Positions 22,025 through 33,535 are shown, numbered from the stretch's first letter. The stretch is 64,000 bases of DNA from Pohlia nutans (GCA_022496805.1 CM040091.1:15614336-15678335), one strand, 5' to 3'. Made by a program: numbers and translations. Notes: generated from the letters alone by a model not told the origin.

Positions 22025-22994
22025 AATAGGGTGACATTCAAATTGGCCGTTTAGTAGTTCCAGGGATAGTGTCCTACACTGCTGCCAACTTTGACACCCT
22101 CCCCAAAGCTGAGAAATTGTTATTTTACCATGAAAATTTGGGGACAGCATCATCATTATGTTGAAAACATGCATACCAAATTTCAAGTCCAGGAGACTTA
22201 TACAAAAAAACTTATGCAAGATCTACCAACATGGGATAGTAGCTAGTGTCACAACTACCAACTTTGACACCCTCCCAAGAATTGAGGAAATTTTTTTTTC
22301 CCATGAAATTTTTGGAGCAAAAACATTTTTATGTTGTTTGCATGTGTGGAGGATTTCAAGTCCAAAAGACCCATACAAAAAATAATATTCCAAATCTACC
22401 AACATGTGTAGTTTTGAGAAACATGTTGATAGATATGGAATAACGTTTTTTATGTATGTCTTTTGGCTTTGAAATTTATCCCACATGTTACTAGCGTAGA
22501 GATGATCTTGTGCCAAAAATTTCATTATGTATCAACAAAAACTCAATCCTAAGGAGGGCGTCAAAGTTGGAAGTAGTAAAATGGTTTTCCCCTTTGTTTC
22601 TCAAAACTACACATGTTGGTAGATTTGGAATATTATTTTTTGTATGGGTCTTTTGGACTTGAAATCTTCCACACATGCAAAAAACATAAAAATGTTTTTG
22701 CTCCAAAAATTTCATGGGCAAAAAAAATTTCCTCAATTCTTGGGAGGGTGTCAAAGTTGGCAGCTGTGACACTAGCTGCTATCCCATGTTGGTATATCTT
22801 GCATAAGTTTTTTTGTATAAGTCTCCTGGACTTGAAATTTGGTATGCATGTTTTCAACATAATGATGATGCTGTCCCCAAATTTTCATGGTAAAATAACA
22901 ATTTCTCAGCTTTGGGGAGGGTGTCAAAGTTGGCAGCAGTGTAGGACACTATCCCTGGAACTACTAAACGGCCAATTTGAATGTCACCCTATTA
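22025..22994. mobile_element. Giant palindrome (970 bp), foldback element
   Basis: Ends AATAGGGTGACATTCAAATT and its inverse. The arms of about 400 bp (22025-22430 and 22595-22993) are near-identical inverses, and mirror-image ORFs on opposite strands confirm this. Each arm holds two diverged units of about 170 bp built around CCAACTTTGACACCCTCCC and CTACCAACATG, and the centre holds a further unit. TAC flanks both sides (22022-22024 and 22995-22997). Segment copy 2 has a single TAC (36449-36451) and no insert. No transposase is present. Confidence 0.92.
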
Positions 22995-23134
22995 TACATG
23001 AATTGGATGATAAGATAATGTGTTGTGATCGATTGTGTATAGTACACTAAATTATTTTTTAGTTTAACGAAGGAAACGTGCAAAATCAAGTAATATTTGA
23101 CCTCCAAAAAGAATTTTATGATCTGAGGTCACAG

Positions 23135-23203
23135 AGATCTTCATGACAACGGATTCTATGGCGAAATTCCCGACTTCAGAGACTTTGAGTGGTCACTGAC
23201 ACT
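23135..23203 (+). pseudogene. Isolated leucine-rich-repeat exon fragment (copy 2)
   Basis: Same 69-base block as 4857-4925 with two silent-looking base changes. Because the segment copy starts within the acceptor sequence, any upstream exons are not part of the duplication. Confidence 0.42.
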
Positions 23204-24027
23204 GTAAGCTTCTCACTCCAATTGTTTGTTCTCAACTATGAGTACTGAACCCTAAATTTACGTTAGGCAAACATGCTTATTGCTGCGGGTTTTTGTTTTA
23301 TCATGCTTGAAATGTCTATTGCATATTGGATGCATTTCTTTATGCGTAGATTTGTTACTTTACCTCAATCTTTAACTTGTTGGATTCTTGAAAAGGAAGA
23401 TCATAGTTTGACATGTCCTATGATTGTGCATCTAAATCAATTAAGAATAGTAATAGGAACTGGAAATGAAATTCCATGTTCCTACATATGAGTGCTCACC
23501 AAAGTCAATTATCAGTAATAATAAGAAATTTAATGACCCATGTGTAAAAGGAGGCGATTTCAGATTACATGCACTTGCCAGAGCAACACTTTGTTGAATA
23601 AGAAGTATAAGTTAACTTGATTTTTGAGATTGCGGTGAAAAATGATTTTGAAACAGACAAAATGTGGGTGTTACATTGTCTAACTCGTATGCGTATGTGT
23701 TAACGGAGCTGCAGGATACACAGTGGTGCCACCGGAGAGTCTCGGCATTCCTCTGCAGGATGCCATCATGCAGGAGCTTGCCCATCTCTATTTTGACAAG
23801 GTACAACAAAAATAAATCTTCCGCTTCCTCAATTTCGATTTTCGTGAAAATATTGCTCGGAAAAATTGGATTTCTGTTCAGATGTCATGAATTTGCCACT
23901 TTTTTGGAGAAATAGGGTTAAGGTTTTGTTGAAATGTGAGCACGCCTTCAGTTGCTTATGTCTTGTATCATGTCGCATTGACGAGGAAATTCTAGATTCC
24001 ATGACTCTATAGTATATGGATTTTCGG

Positions 24028-24569
24028 GGTTTACCAATGAATTATCTTTAAGTTAATTATATGAATGCCAAATTTGAAGGCCAAAAAATTCACCAAAAAA
24101 AAGTTATTCAAAATTAACCAACATAGTAGTCAAAGCTGGTAGCAATGAAATGGTTTACCCCATTTGTTTCCCTCAACTACACATGTTGGTAGATTGTTAA
24201 TATCTTTTTTTGCATTAGTCTTTTGGCCTTGGAATATTTACCATATGTTATTAACAGAAAGAGGTTTTTGTTACAAGAATTTCATGGAAAGAAATAAAAT
24301 AATACAATCTTTGGGAGGCTGTCAAAGTTGGCAGCATTAAAAAAATTTCCACAGCTACCAATGTTGGTAGATTTTGTATAATTTTTTTTTGGTGAATCTT
24401 TTGGCCTTGAAATTTGGTATACATATACTTAACTTAAAGATAATTCTTTCATAGAACTTTCGTGGTAAAACACCAATTTTTGAGCTCTCGGGAGGCTTTC
24501 AAAGTTGGCAGCACTGAAATTTTTCTGACTGCGAATTCAAAAATGACATTTTGATTGGTACCCCACTGT
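24028..24569. repeat. Relative of the giant palindrome units, in segment copy 2
   Basis: Occupies the place where segment copy 1 has 6687-10067. It contains two diverged units with GTCAAAGTTGGCAGCA and CTACACATGTTGGTAGATT, the same motifs as in 22025-22994. Its outer parts are loosely inverse (TTATCTTTAAGTTAA... and ...TTAACTTAAAGATAA), suggesting a smaller foldback member. Confidence 0.65.
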
Positions 24570-25636
24570 ACATTTTTGGAGACTCGTATTGCACCGTATT
24601 AATGCATATGTATAGGATTTACAATAGTTCAAATCAAGATTTCCATTCATTTGCAATGGATCTCTAAAGGATCTACACCTCCTCGTGCACAAAATTAATT
24701 TTAAAGAAATATTACATTATTCAACACTTTACAAAAGACATAACCACGTAATTGGTCACCTGTACTATTATATATTGTCGTATGGACATTGGTGTAGTGC
24801 CTCAAATGCACTTTTGATTTATGTATTGTAATGTACAATGGGCTTTACAAAAGCAACCCGGTTCTACAAAAGAAACAAAACCCAACTCCACAAAAGGAAC
24901 CTAATTCTATAAACGGAACAAGAGTACTTTAGTTAGTGACTCTTCACTCTTTACAAAAAACATAATAATTATGTATTATATAATGCACTATAGTGCAAGC
25001 ATGTTATGTAGGACAGTTGCATTGTCAGAACAGTCATGTCGAACTTATTCCAACAAATGCTTATTTAATCTATAATATAACACAAACTATGCACACATGC
25101 TCATGAACAAAATTTTGTTGTAAGAACTCCCAATCATGCTAGATACCGACATGAGCCAACCTAATCTATTATATAATATTGACTATGCATGCACACTCAA
25201 ACCCAAACCATTTTGTTTACGTTGTTTTTGATACTTTAGTTTTATTTTATTTTATTTTATGATCACTTCAAATTGCCAACATTAAAGAGTAAAAAACAAC
25301 CCCAACCCCAACCCAAACTCGAACCCACCCAGGGGTACACTCTTACTCAACCCAAACTCGAACCCACCCAGGGGTACTCTTACTCAACCCAAACCCAATT
25401 AAAACCAACTTGTCTGCACATGTCTACCTCTTTCAGAACCACATGACGACAATTTCCCTGCTAAAATTGCCGAGCACAAGCCAACCTAGTACTTCATAGT
25501 TCATATTGTTGTATTATAAATCACTGCATAATTGTGGTCATGTGGCATACCACGAAACCTTAAAAATTAAGCATAAATTGATGGGACCACATCAGCTTCA
25601 TGGCAGTGCATTCAAAGGCCAAGTTTCATGAGTCTG

Positions 25637-25900
25637 TTAATTGATCTTGGCATGGATGTGGCTGCCTATGTTGCCTTTTGTGAGTGGAGGACCCAACATA
25701 GCAGCTCCAACATCAAAACGTGGTTGCGCAGGACCCATCAGAGGAGCAGCAGGTACTGCCGCAGGCTGACGTCCTACACCAGCCGCACCTGCCCCATTCG
25801 GAGCTAAGGCCTGCTGGCGGCCTTGCCGTGCATTCACTTGCCCCATCTTTTGTAGCACCAACTCCAGCTGATTGAAAAGTGGCCCTTTTCTAGATATCAT
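25637..25900 (-). CDS. Conserved 87-aa ORF, Ala/Pro/Gly-rich (copy 2)
   Basis: Counterpart of 11373-11636 in segment copy 2, the same length and start, with roughly nine residue changes (for example RQGRQQ for LHGHQQ and the last residue Asn for Asp). Both copies remaining open is weak support for coding. The changes include several non-synonymous ones, so there is no sign of strong purifying selection. Function unknown. Confidence 0.35.
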   Translation of the reverse strand: MISRKGPLFNQLELVLQKMGQVNARQGRQQALAPNGAGAAGVGRQPAAVPAAPLMGPAQPRFDVGAAMLGPPLTKGNIGSHIHAKIN

Positions 25901-27064
25901 AAACCAAAGAATTCATCGCCAACAACACGCACAGAATGTCAGAAATTGTCACACAGAACGCATGGGGACATGCATGTTGAGACACAAGAAATACATGCCA
26001 TATTCGTTGTATTCGTTATATTTGTTATATATTCAAATATTCGCTACATAAAGACTTTTTGCAGTCTTGTTTTTATCTTCGACTTGAAGATAAAATGTTT
26101 TATCTCTTTACTAGTATTTTTATATAAATGATTAACAACTAACAACACCAGCTTTTAGAATTTCATTATAGAATCATTATAATTTAGCATTATTATTTTT
26201 TGTTTTCAATTACTATTTTTTTTGATGAATTTTGGAATAACTAGCATTCGTCTAAAAATCTGCAAAAGTCTCAATATACCGAATATGGCCTTTCAGGTAT
26301 AATACTCGTTTTCTAGTCTGAGAAACGCAGACACGAAATTTTCAGACTTAGAAACAATCTAACTGTAATCTCAAACAAATTAAAAGGCATTCCCAGTCCG
26401 GCCTGAGATACGCATTTTCAGTCTGAGAAACACACCGTTTTAAACACATCCAGCGACTACCGGTACTGATTATTAGAACTACAAACGCTTACTTCAAATA
26501 AAGACATAAAAAATCAGTGCAGATCTTGTCCCCCAAATCACAGTGATAGTTTCAACACAATCTGAAGTGTTAGTGCTTTCAACAGAAGCTGGAAGTGTCG
26601 ACTCAATCAGTAGTTTCAAGATGGAGCTAGAAGTGAATCGCTGGCTAAACATGCGTAATTGATAGCTAGCTAGCTCGATCAATACGTACAATATTTCGAG
26701 AGGTATAGCGCAGATCGTGACGGACTGGGATCCGAAGCGAATTTGTCAGTGCAGTCTAGCTAAAATGTGTGTGAAAACTGAGGACTCAAAGGCATTAGCT
26801 TCAATCGTGCGTGTGAAGCTGGAAAAAATTAAGGAATGGAAACTAAGTTAGTAACTTACAGAAAGTTCAAAGCCCACTGGAGTTGAAATGCTGGAAGCAA
26901 GCGAAGCAACAACTCCACCACAGAGGGAGAGGGAGCTCCCACAAGATCACAAGTGTGTCGATGAACCGCCGACTACATCCTATTTATTGACAGCTTGGGA
27001 TATTAATAATAAAATACAGCAAGGCCTCCTTACATGCTGGGTGAGTGGGTAAATTTTATAATTG

Positions 27065-27230
27065 AAATTTCGTATGAACAGTGAGTTCATACTAGTAATT
27101 CCCCGGTTCCATCTTTCCACGGGGGTACAAAACGATTTACGTTACCGCTTTCATGTGGACCCGGTGGACCGTGGATCGGAAAGGGGGGCGCTGGGGAATT
27201 GGTATGAACTCACTGTTCATACGAAATTTC
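27065..27230. mobile_element. MITE with TIR of about 38 bp
   Basis: The left end AAATTTCGTATGAACAGTGA and onward to TAATTCCCC is mirrored at the right by GGGGAATTGGTATGAACTCA ... TACGAAATTT. The GC-rich core has no ORF support. A related CACTGTTCATTCGGAATTTC sequence occurs once in each segment (14296 and 29658). Confidence 0.8.
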
Positions 27231-27570
27231 AAATAATAAGATTCGGGGGCTAGGATGTTGTATCGGGAACCTCCCGTGTATTATCTCGTAATCCGACTTC
27301 CCTGCAGTCGTCCACCCGCGACACTCAGGCGCGGTGAGTGAGGGGAGCTCGATCGCTGGTAGGGACAACATGGGCCCTCCGATCCGGCTGCAAGATCGCA
27401 CGGCCAATCTCGCAACACGTGGCATTAGTTACACAGGCTGACTGAGCTTACTGTCGGGCCGCGGTTTCAGGTGGCAGCTCTGCACGGATTTTTCAAGGGG
27501 GCAGAGTATTCCGTTGCCCGAGGTCATGGGGTTGCTGAAATTCAACTGCAGCCCAAGGCTGCCCAAGGTC

Positions 27571-27812
27571 GTGGAGAACACACTTCAGAACTCACTTTGC
27601 TTCACACTAGCTCACACTCTAAGGTTGATTGTCCAGAAACCACCAACCTTAAGCAATCTGGCCTATTTTTGTCAGTCCTAAATTTGAAAAAAAACATGAC
27701 CGCATTTGAAATAGGTTTTGGTGTGGATTGCAAAAATTTGCAACATCTAATTCGCATTTGTCAATTTTATACAAAATTTCAAAGTGGAAAGTAACTTGTG
27801 ACCCAAATCTAA
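27571..27812 (+). repeat. Dispersed repeat, inverse of 32072-32290
   Basis: Shared in inverse orientation: GGTTGATTGTCCAGAAACCA, CATGACCGCATTTGAAATAG, TGCAAAAATTTGCAACAT and TTACTTTCCACTTTG-type blocks. Confidence 0.75.
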
Positions 27813-28103
27813 CCTCTAGGTTTCCCCACGTTCACACCATGTGGTACTAACTTTCACTCATAATGATACCCAAAACCACCAACTATTTCTTTGCAGTGCT
27901 TGGCGTGCCATTGGTCACCTTGGATAGTGAAATTAGTGGTTTTGGGTCTCAATTGTGGTGGTCTCAAGAAACTTAAATCTACATGTCATAATTGGGGGAG
28001 GTGGTGGTTTTAGGACTTCCTACTTTAGAACACACTCTATTCTAAAACATACTCTGCTTAAGACCACGCTAGCTCCACACAAGCTAAATCACCGCAAAGT
28101 TAA

Positions 28104-28365
28104 CCCCTAAACATATCAACCCTTTGAACACAAGTAGATGCTAACCTCAAAAATAGATATTAGCACAACTCGGATGTACATAATGTGTACATAACAGGAC
28201 CATTGCAAGCATAAAATCTACCTAGCAAATTTGACGTACTTGCATTTGGCGGCCTCTCCAATATTATCAACATCTTCCTATCACAAAAGATTTACTTTAA
28301 TTGATAAAAAAAATTAATAGGCTTGCAAAGATGACTTGGATGAAAGTCATCCTATATCTTTATAT
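28104..28365 (+). repeat. T2 MITE fragment, left end
   Basis: TTAA at 28100-28103, then CCCCTAAACATATCAACCC and the T2 interior (AAGTAGATG, AGATATTAGCA, GACTTGGATGAAAGTCATCC). The right terminus is lost. Compare the complete copy at 53123-53444. Confidence 0.75.
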
Positions 28366-28671
28366 GATTTATTTTATTAACAATAAAAATAAGATAATAC
28401 TAGAAAATAAGATAATATAACCCTAATCCCAACATGCCTAATAACTTAACCCCAACCCCAATTCCTTTAAATGTTAAAAGAATTCAACAGAACTTGTGAG
28501 AGCTTTAGGAACTAAGTTAGAGCTTGTTGTTAACGGCAATAATTTCAGCAACCCCATGACCTCGGGCAGCGGAATACTCTGCCCCCTCGAAAAATCCGTG
28601 TAGAGCTGCCACCTCAAACCGCGGCCCGAACAGGAAGTTCAGTCACCCACGACACTCAGGCGCGGTGAGTA

Positions 28672-29093
28672 ACGTAGGCAACCTATTTCCGATCACCTTA
28701 AGCAATTCAGCATACTTCCGGTGGAGTAACAAATAGGAAAATAATTTTGCAGTGTAGGGAAATAGATTTGAAGAAGGTAACATATTTTTGAACAAATTTT
28801 GGGGCAATATCAAATTTACTACGAATTTTCAAAGTGAAGATTCTCTCCAACCCGTTCTCGCAATATAGACTGACCTATTTCCAAGAACTGTAAAACTAGA
28901 TTTCGAGAACACATGATATCATACTAACTTGGTCACAAGTTTCCATTCTAGGCGCCAATCCTTCCATATTAAGAAAAAACATGTTTCTGTCAGCGTTTGT
29001 GGATGAATTCAAAAATAATGCAAGTCTATGCACGGAAATATGTCACCCTATACTGCGCAAATGGGGGCCTGATCGGAAATAGGTTGCCTACGT
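28672..29093. mobile_element. 422-bp MITE with TA duplication
   Basis: The ends ACGTAGGCAACCTATTTCC and its inverse match over about 24 bp. TA lies on both sides (28670-28671 and 29094-29095), as in Tc1/mariner (Stowaway-like) elements. Removing it rejoins GGTGAG-TA-ATCCGACTTCC, a junction related to that seen at 27293-27320. Confidence 0.85.
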
Positions 29094-29351
29094 TAATCCG
29101 ACTTCCCTGCAGTCGTCCACTCCAGCAAGTGACGTAAATCGATGCAGACTTTCTTGTCTTATTAGTAGTTTGAATTGACTAGCCGAACCAGACCGGGGCA
29201 GCATGTAAGGAGGCTCTAGGCTTGCGATTATTGTACAGTAAAAAGTGGATAACTCACGAAGATCACAAATCGCGGATGTATTTGGATGTGTTGGAGTTCC
29301 CCGCCTCAAATTTAGTAACTTAAATTTTCTTCAGGTCTTTCTAATTTTCGG

Positions 29352-30056
29352 TCAGACAGCCTGCTTGGCTTTGGCCTTGGTTCCTTCACCTCCACCTTAT
29401 TAATTTTTTCCACGTTTCTCCGAGACTCCTGACACCATGTATGAACAGCTGTTGGGACGATGGACGCACAATCATGAAATTCCACCACTCTAAGTTACAC
29501 TTCTACACGTAGACAATCAATGAACATGAACGTATGTAAAATAAACTATTTTTTTAAACAATCTTTCATAGCAGTTCATTGGAAGAAAATCACAGCAGTT
29601 CCGTCGTAGTATAGATCTATGAAAATTTTCAATTTTTCATAGACGACGGAGGACCTCACTGTTCATTCGGAATTCCAATAATAAAATCGGGAATGGAAAA
29701 TACTCGGAACTTGTTCGTACCAATGCATGGAAAGTCCGGAATCCATCAAACTATCAATGTCACATATGTATGCTCACAGTGAAGTTGCACCCAACCCTGT
29801 TCACGGCATCCGGACCCTCCGTGATTGTTTGCTGTAGTGTAAATTGCAAGCTGGACGTACATTCCTGTTGATGATGGCCGGACCTAAGTTAGCAATCTCC
29901 TCTTCATTGATTGTCTACGTGTAGAAGTGTAGATCGAGTGGTGGAGTGCGTCCAGAGCTGTTCATACATGGCGTCCGGAATCTCGGAAAAACGTGAAAAC
30001 ACATTCAAGAAGGTGGAAGTGAAGGGACCAAGGCCAAAGTCAAGCAGGCTGTCTGA
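29352..30056. repeat. Long inverted repeat, arms of about 170 bp, segment copy 2 only
   Basis: GGTCAGACAGCCTGCTTGG at 29352 is mirrored by CCAAAGTCAAGCAGGCTGTC ending at 30056. The arms include TGATTGT-TACGTGTAGAAG and span about 170 bp around a spacer of about 370 bp. Segment copy 1 has just one arm (about 14455-14600), so the other arm was added by an inverted duplication here. Confidence 0.8.
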
Positions 30057-30090
30057 CCAAAAGTGAACCGGCTCTCCCGGAGTATAGCTA

Positions 30091-30275
30091 GAATAGTTTC
30101 CTGCATGGACCAGAAATCCAGAATAGTTTCCTGCATAGGCCAGGCATCCAGAATAGTTTCCTGCATAAGTTAAGCCAGGAATTCAGAATAGTTTCCGGCA
30201 TAGGCCAGGAATCCAGAAGAGTTTTCGGCATAGGCCAGAAATCGAGAATGGTTTCCTGCATAGGCCAGAACACTG
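30091..30275 (+). repeat. 30-bp minisatellite, six units
   Basis: Units begin GAATAGTTTCCTGCATAGGC at 30091, 30121, 30151, 30186, 30216 and 30246 (one unit is 35 bp). More scattered units occur at 30535-30590. It stands where segment copy 1 has the 48-bp minisatellite. Confidence 0.88.
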
Positions 30276-31380
30276 TCCGGGAAAATCGGCGGCTAGTTAC
30301 AAGTGAGCAGGTTTCTATCGAATTTCCAATCGATTTTCCAAAATAACTGGTTGCATCTTAAGAATAGAGACAAAAAAAAATCGGACTAAATGATTAAGAA
30401 TTAGTGATATTTAGTATTTATAAAAAAAACATACATGATATATTCTTAAAAAATTGATTGGTTTGGTAAAATAATGGAAATTGATTGGTTGGTTCAAAAA
30501 GTATCCTGAATATTGGGCTAGAAATCCAAAATAGTTTCTTGCATAGGCCAAAATAGGCCAAAATAGTTTCTTGCATAGACCAGAATAGTTGCCACCAATC
30601 CTGGGAATCATAATTTTTTGAAGAATCAAAGCCATATTTAGCTAAAGGTGGCTTGGCAGCTCAACAAGTTTTTGTTTTTAATTATTTATGCGTGCTCCAC
30701 ATCATCAATTCCTCGTTCAAATGTCGTTTCTCTGCACAAGCAAAAGGGTGCGTTGCAGTGCTAACTAAAGAATGTTATGGAGCCCAAACTCCTACCTGTT
30801 TGTCCAATTATTATTATTTTCAGAGGAGGGCTTCCCAATTGACATGGTCGCTTCAGAGGCCATCTGTTGGCAGCTTTGCTTAAGTTGCTTTGATGATTTC
30901 CATTTCCATTGAACCAAACCCAAAGGACGACAGGTGGAAGATCAAGATTTTTCCCCTGAAACAGTCGGTTAGTCGCAGAATCTTTGACCTAATATTTTCT
31001 CCATATTTACTTTTGCATCTTGTTGTTAATGTCTAACAGTGTAATTCTTGAAAACAAAGCGTTTTGTAGTCTCTTCTTGTGGGGTAGAGACGACAAAAGC
31101 CACATGCATAGGTAGAAAAACAAAAACAATTAATAAAATTTCCCACAAGGATGTTTATGAAAGTTTCATTTTTAGTGTCATTGATTTTGTCCAATCTTGA
31201 GCTACCGGGTAGTAAAGATCTTTTACAAAGTACAGTCTTCTAAAATGCATGTCCAATTGACAAGCATGTATCCAATGTGAAGATTTGAAAAATCTAAAAG
31301 TAGTTTGGAAAGATGTTTCACAAAGTTAAAACTTTGTAAATGAGTAACCCTGACAAGGGGTGGTCAAAAACCAACAGTGT

Positions 31381-31573
31381 ACATCAGAATAGTTGGGCGA
31401 GACTATTTTGGTGCCATTTTGACACCCAAGGCTACATACAAGTCATTTTAGTGTCATTTTATCCATACCAAGGTGGTATGAAGGTTGACACCGAGATTGA
31501 TACCAAATTATCTTAATTGCATTTCAATGCTCCATCATAGCACCATGTTTACATGCCTTGAAGTTTCTGATGT
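31381..31573. mobile_element. T6 MITE, ACATCAGAA ends
   Basis: Ends ACATCAGAATAGTTGGG and the inverse of ACATCAGAAACTTCAAGG. It is absent from segment copy 1 at this point. A relative occurs at 53454-53632. Confidence 0.78.
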
Positions 31574-31674
31574 ATGTCATAGACTTTGATTTTTGCCCCT
31601 TATTATTTTTTGATTGTTACTTGTTAACTGACCCATTCAACTGACCCCTCCAAGTCATAATGTCATATTTGGTT

Positions 31675-31792
31675 GTCTCTGCCCCACCAGGGGGAGAGTA
31701 TAAAAATGATTCATTTTCAAGGAGAATTTACATAGGTGAACAGTGTTAAAAAGTTGTAAAAGTAAATCTAGGGTAAATAATAAGGTAGAGAC
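31675..31792. mobile_element. GTCTCTGCC-ended MITE (segment copy 2)
   Basis: Orthologous to 15910-16016 and slightly longer, with an extra AGGGGGAGAG after the first CCACC. Confidence 0.6.
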
Positions 31793-32071
31793 TAGACTAT
31801 CCACTTGTTATTCTTGTGTTGCAAATAAATTTCTTCCGCCCAGGCCCAACTAATGAATTTCTTAAATTTGTAAATAATTTTTTTAAATATAAAATTATAC
31901 AAAATCTTCCGTCCCAATGGCCCAACTGATGGGAGCTCAATATTTTGGGCTTGGACATGACAGTCGGCCCGTTCCCTGCTACGGTTGGTTGTCCTATTAC
32001 CAACCACTGCCCCAAAACCAATCACCCTAATTTCTATATTTTCAAAGGGAAGATGTACCTCATTTGTACAT

Positions 32072-32290
32072 TAGAGCATGTGATCCGTTTTGGGTCACAG
32101 GTTACTTTCCACTTTGGAATTTTGTATAAAATTGACAAATGCAAATTAAATGTTGCAAATTTTTGCAATCCTCATCAAAACCTATTTCGAATGCGGTCAT
32201 ATTTTTTTTCAAATTTAGGACTGCCAAAAATAAGCCAGATTGCTTAAGTTGGTGGTTTTAGGACAATCAACCTTATGTTCCCCTTGGACA
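32072..32290 (-). repeat. Dispersed repeat, inverse of 27571-27812
   Basis: See 27571-27812. This copy sits in a stretch (about 31928-32308) found only in segment copy 2, beginning ATGGGAGCTCAATATTTTGG. Confidence 0.75.
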
Positions 32291-32731
32291 CTCCCGTTCC
32301 CTGCAGAGTTCGTGACCCAAAACAAGTCGAGCCACCAACTCTGATGAAGAACTTTGGGCCACCAATACCACCGCATTGACCACCTACAGCCATCCAATTA
32401 ATATATCAGCATACCAGTGTTTCGCAGATCAAAAGATGAAGCTACATAATAGGGACCTAACTCAAAACAAGATAGAAGAAACAATGCCATCATCACATTG
32501 CTTAGTACACCAATTGGATATGTCATGGAACGCCTTTACTTACATTTGGGTGCTTTTAGCAAACATCACATCAGGAGGACCTCACTGATTTTTAACGAAT
32601 TCTATGATTTTTAACAATTTCCATGCAACATCTGATTCTTCATGGGTTTGTACATTTTTTTTTGCATAGATTCCACACTCATAGCACATATCTGCAATTA
32701 CAACCACATGCACTTCGAAAGTAGAACCACC

Positions 32732-32885
32732 TTAACCCCTAAGAAACCAAGGATTCACGGTTTTCAAATGACCACTTTGATCAATGATCGTATACTAAAA
32801 ACAACTGTCAATAGAATCTGTGAAGAAAATAGCATATGTTGGTTAAAAACAAAATTCCCTTCATGACTTCCTGGAAAAAACAACC
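32732..32885 (+). repeat. T1 MITE fragment, left end (segment copy 2)
   Basis: Counterpart of 17547-17700, beginning TTAACCCCTAAGAAACCAAG. Confidence 0.65.
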
Positions 32886-33081
32886 CCCGTCTTGGAGAAT
32901 TTGCAACCGTCAACTCACCGTTTCTTATTTGAAGCTAGCAGGGTCCAAGTCATACTCCTCCGGTTTCAAAGCACCACTCGCCCAGATGCAAAACAAAATT
33001 CAGGTCAGTTCATTTGCCAACATGATTAATTCCAGAAAGAAAACAAGAAATGAAATTTCAAAACCACATAAAAGCAGGATT

Positions 33082-33288
33082 TCAAATTTGATATGCTTTC
33101 ATTAGGAAGAAAAAACACTGATTTCCATGTAGGGTTTCCAAAAAACCCCCAAAACCATCATCCTCAATCTGAGTTTCATTATAATAATCAATGCCCTCAA
33201 CAAGATTGCTGTCATCCATCATTTGCAAAACCCTAAACCTTAGTCCCTCAAAAGTGCAACATCTCATCAGTCCAGCATCATGAAGCAT
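33082..33288 (-). CDS. Short conserved ORF of unknown function (copy 2)
   Basis: Counterpart of 17897-18103. Differences are mostly single residues (LMRCC for QMRCC, DDGFGG for DDSFGG), plus a local shift near the C-terminus (FLETLHGNQ against FWKPYMANQ). Function unknown. Confidence 0.3.
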   Translation of the reverse strand: MLHDAGLMRCCTFEGLRFRVLQMMDDSNLVEGIDYYNETQIEDDGFGGFLETLHGNQCFFFLMKAYQI

Positions 33289-33326
33289 ACATAAATCCTA
33301 GAAGTCTCAAAGTAGCTTAACAAACT

Positions 33327-33535
33327 TAACCCCCCAAAGGACCAAAATGACAAATCCAATTGATAAGACAAAACAGAAAAATACAATTAAAATGCGGTCA
33401 GATTTCGTCACCGGGATCAGTGAAGAACATAGTATGTGTTGATCAACATACAAACAAATTTAATCAAAGGAAGACCATATAGAACTTGCTCAAACATGCT
33501 GAGAAAACATGAGGTTCACTTTGGGCTGTTTCGCA
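33327..33535 (+). repeat. T1 MITE fragment, left end (segment copy 2)
   Basis: Same insertion as 18142-18350, so older than the segmental duplication. Confidence 0.6.

Larger units (their letters stand above)
4851..23125 (+). repeat. Large tandem segmental duplication, copy 1
   Basis: Starts at TCACAGAGATCTTCATGAC and ends at GAATTTTATGATCTG. The next bases begin the second copy with the same TCACAGAGATC start. Matching blocks in the same order include 4851-6686 with 23129-24027, 10068-10962 with 24570-25504, 11243-11697 with 25508-25963, 12275-13270 with 25964-26950, 14955-16155 with 30575-31930, 17150-20260 with 32308-35400 and 21792-22021 with 36222-36448. By eye the blocks are well over 90% identical. 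The extra length in this copy is mainly transposon insertions, a 3.4-kb block at 6687-10067 and an internal 512-bp duplication. Confidence 0.9.
27451..28633. mobile_element. 1.2-kb element with long inverted termini
   Basis: Left arm 27451-27545 (CTGTCGGGCCGCGGTTTCAG ... GGGGTTGCTGAAATT) is the inverse of about 28546-28633. The interior is plain AT-rich sequence without a transposase. It includes a block (27571-27812) found inverted at 32072-32290 and the left end of a T2 element at 28100. It is present only in segment copy 2. The flanks repeat GACACTCAGGCGCGGTGAGT at 27326 and 28651. Confidence 0.78.

Noticed and set aside
22158..23050. Several 75-145-codon frames on both strands
   Set aside because: They are mirror images arising from the giant palindrome and contain no recognisable motif.
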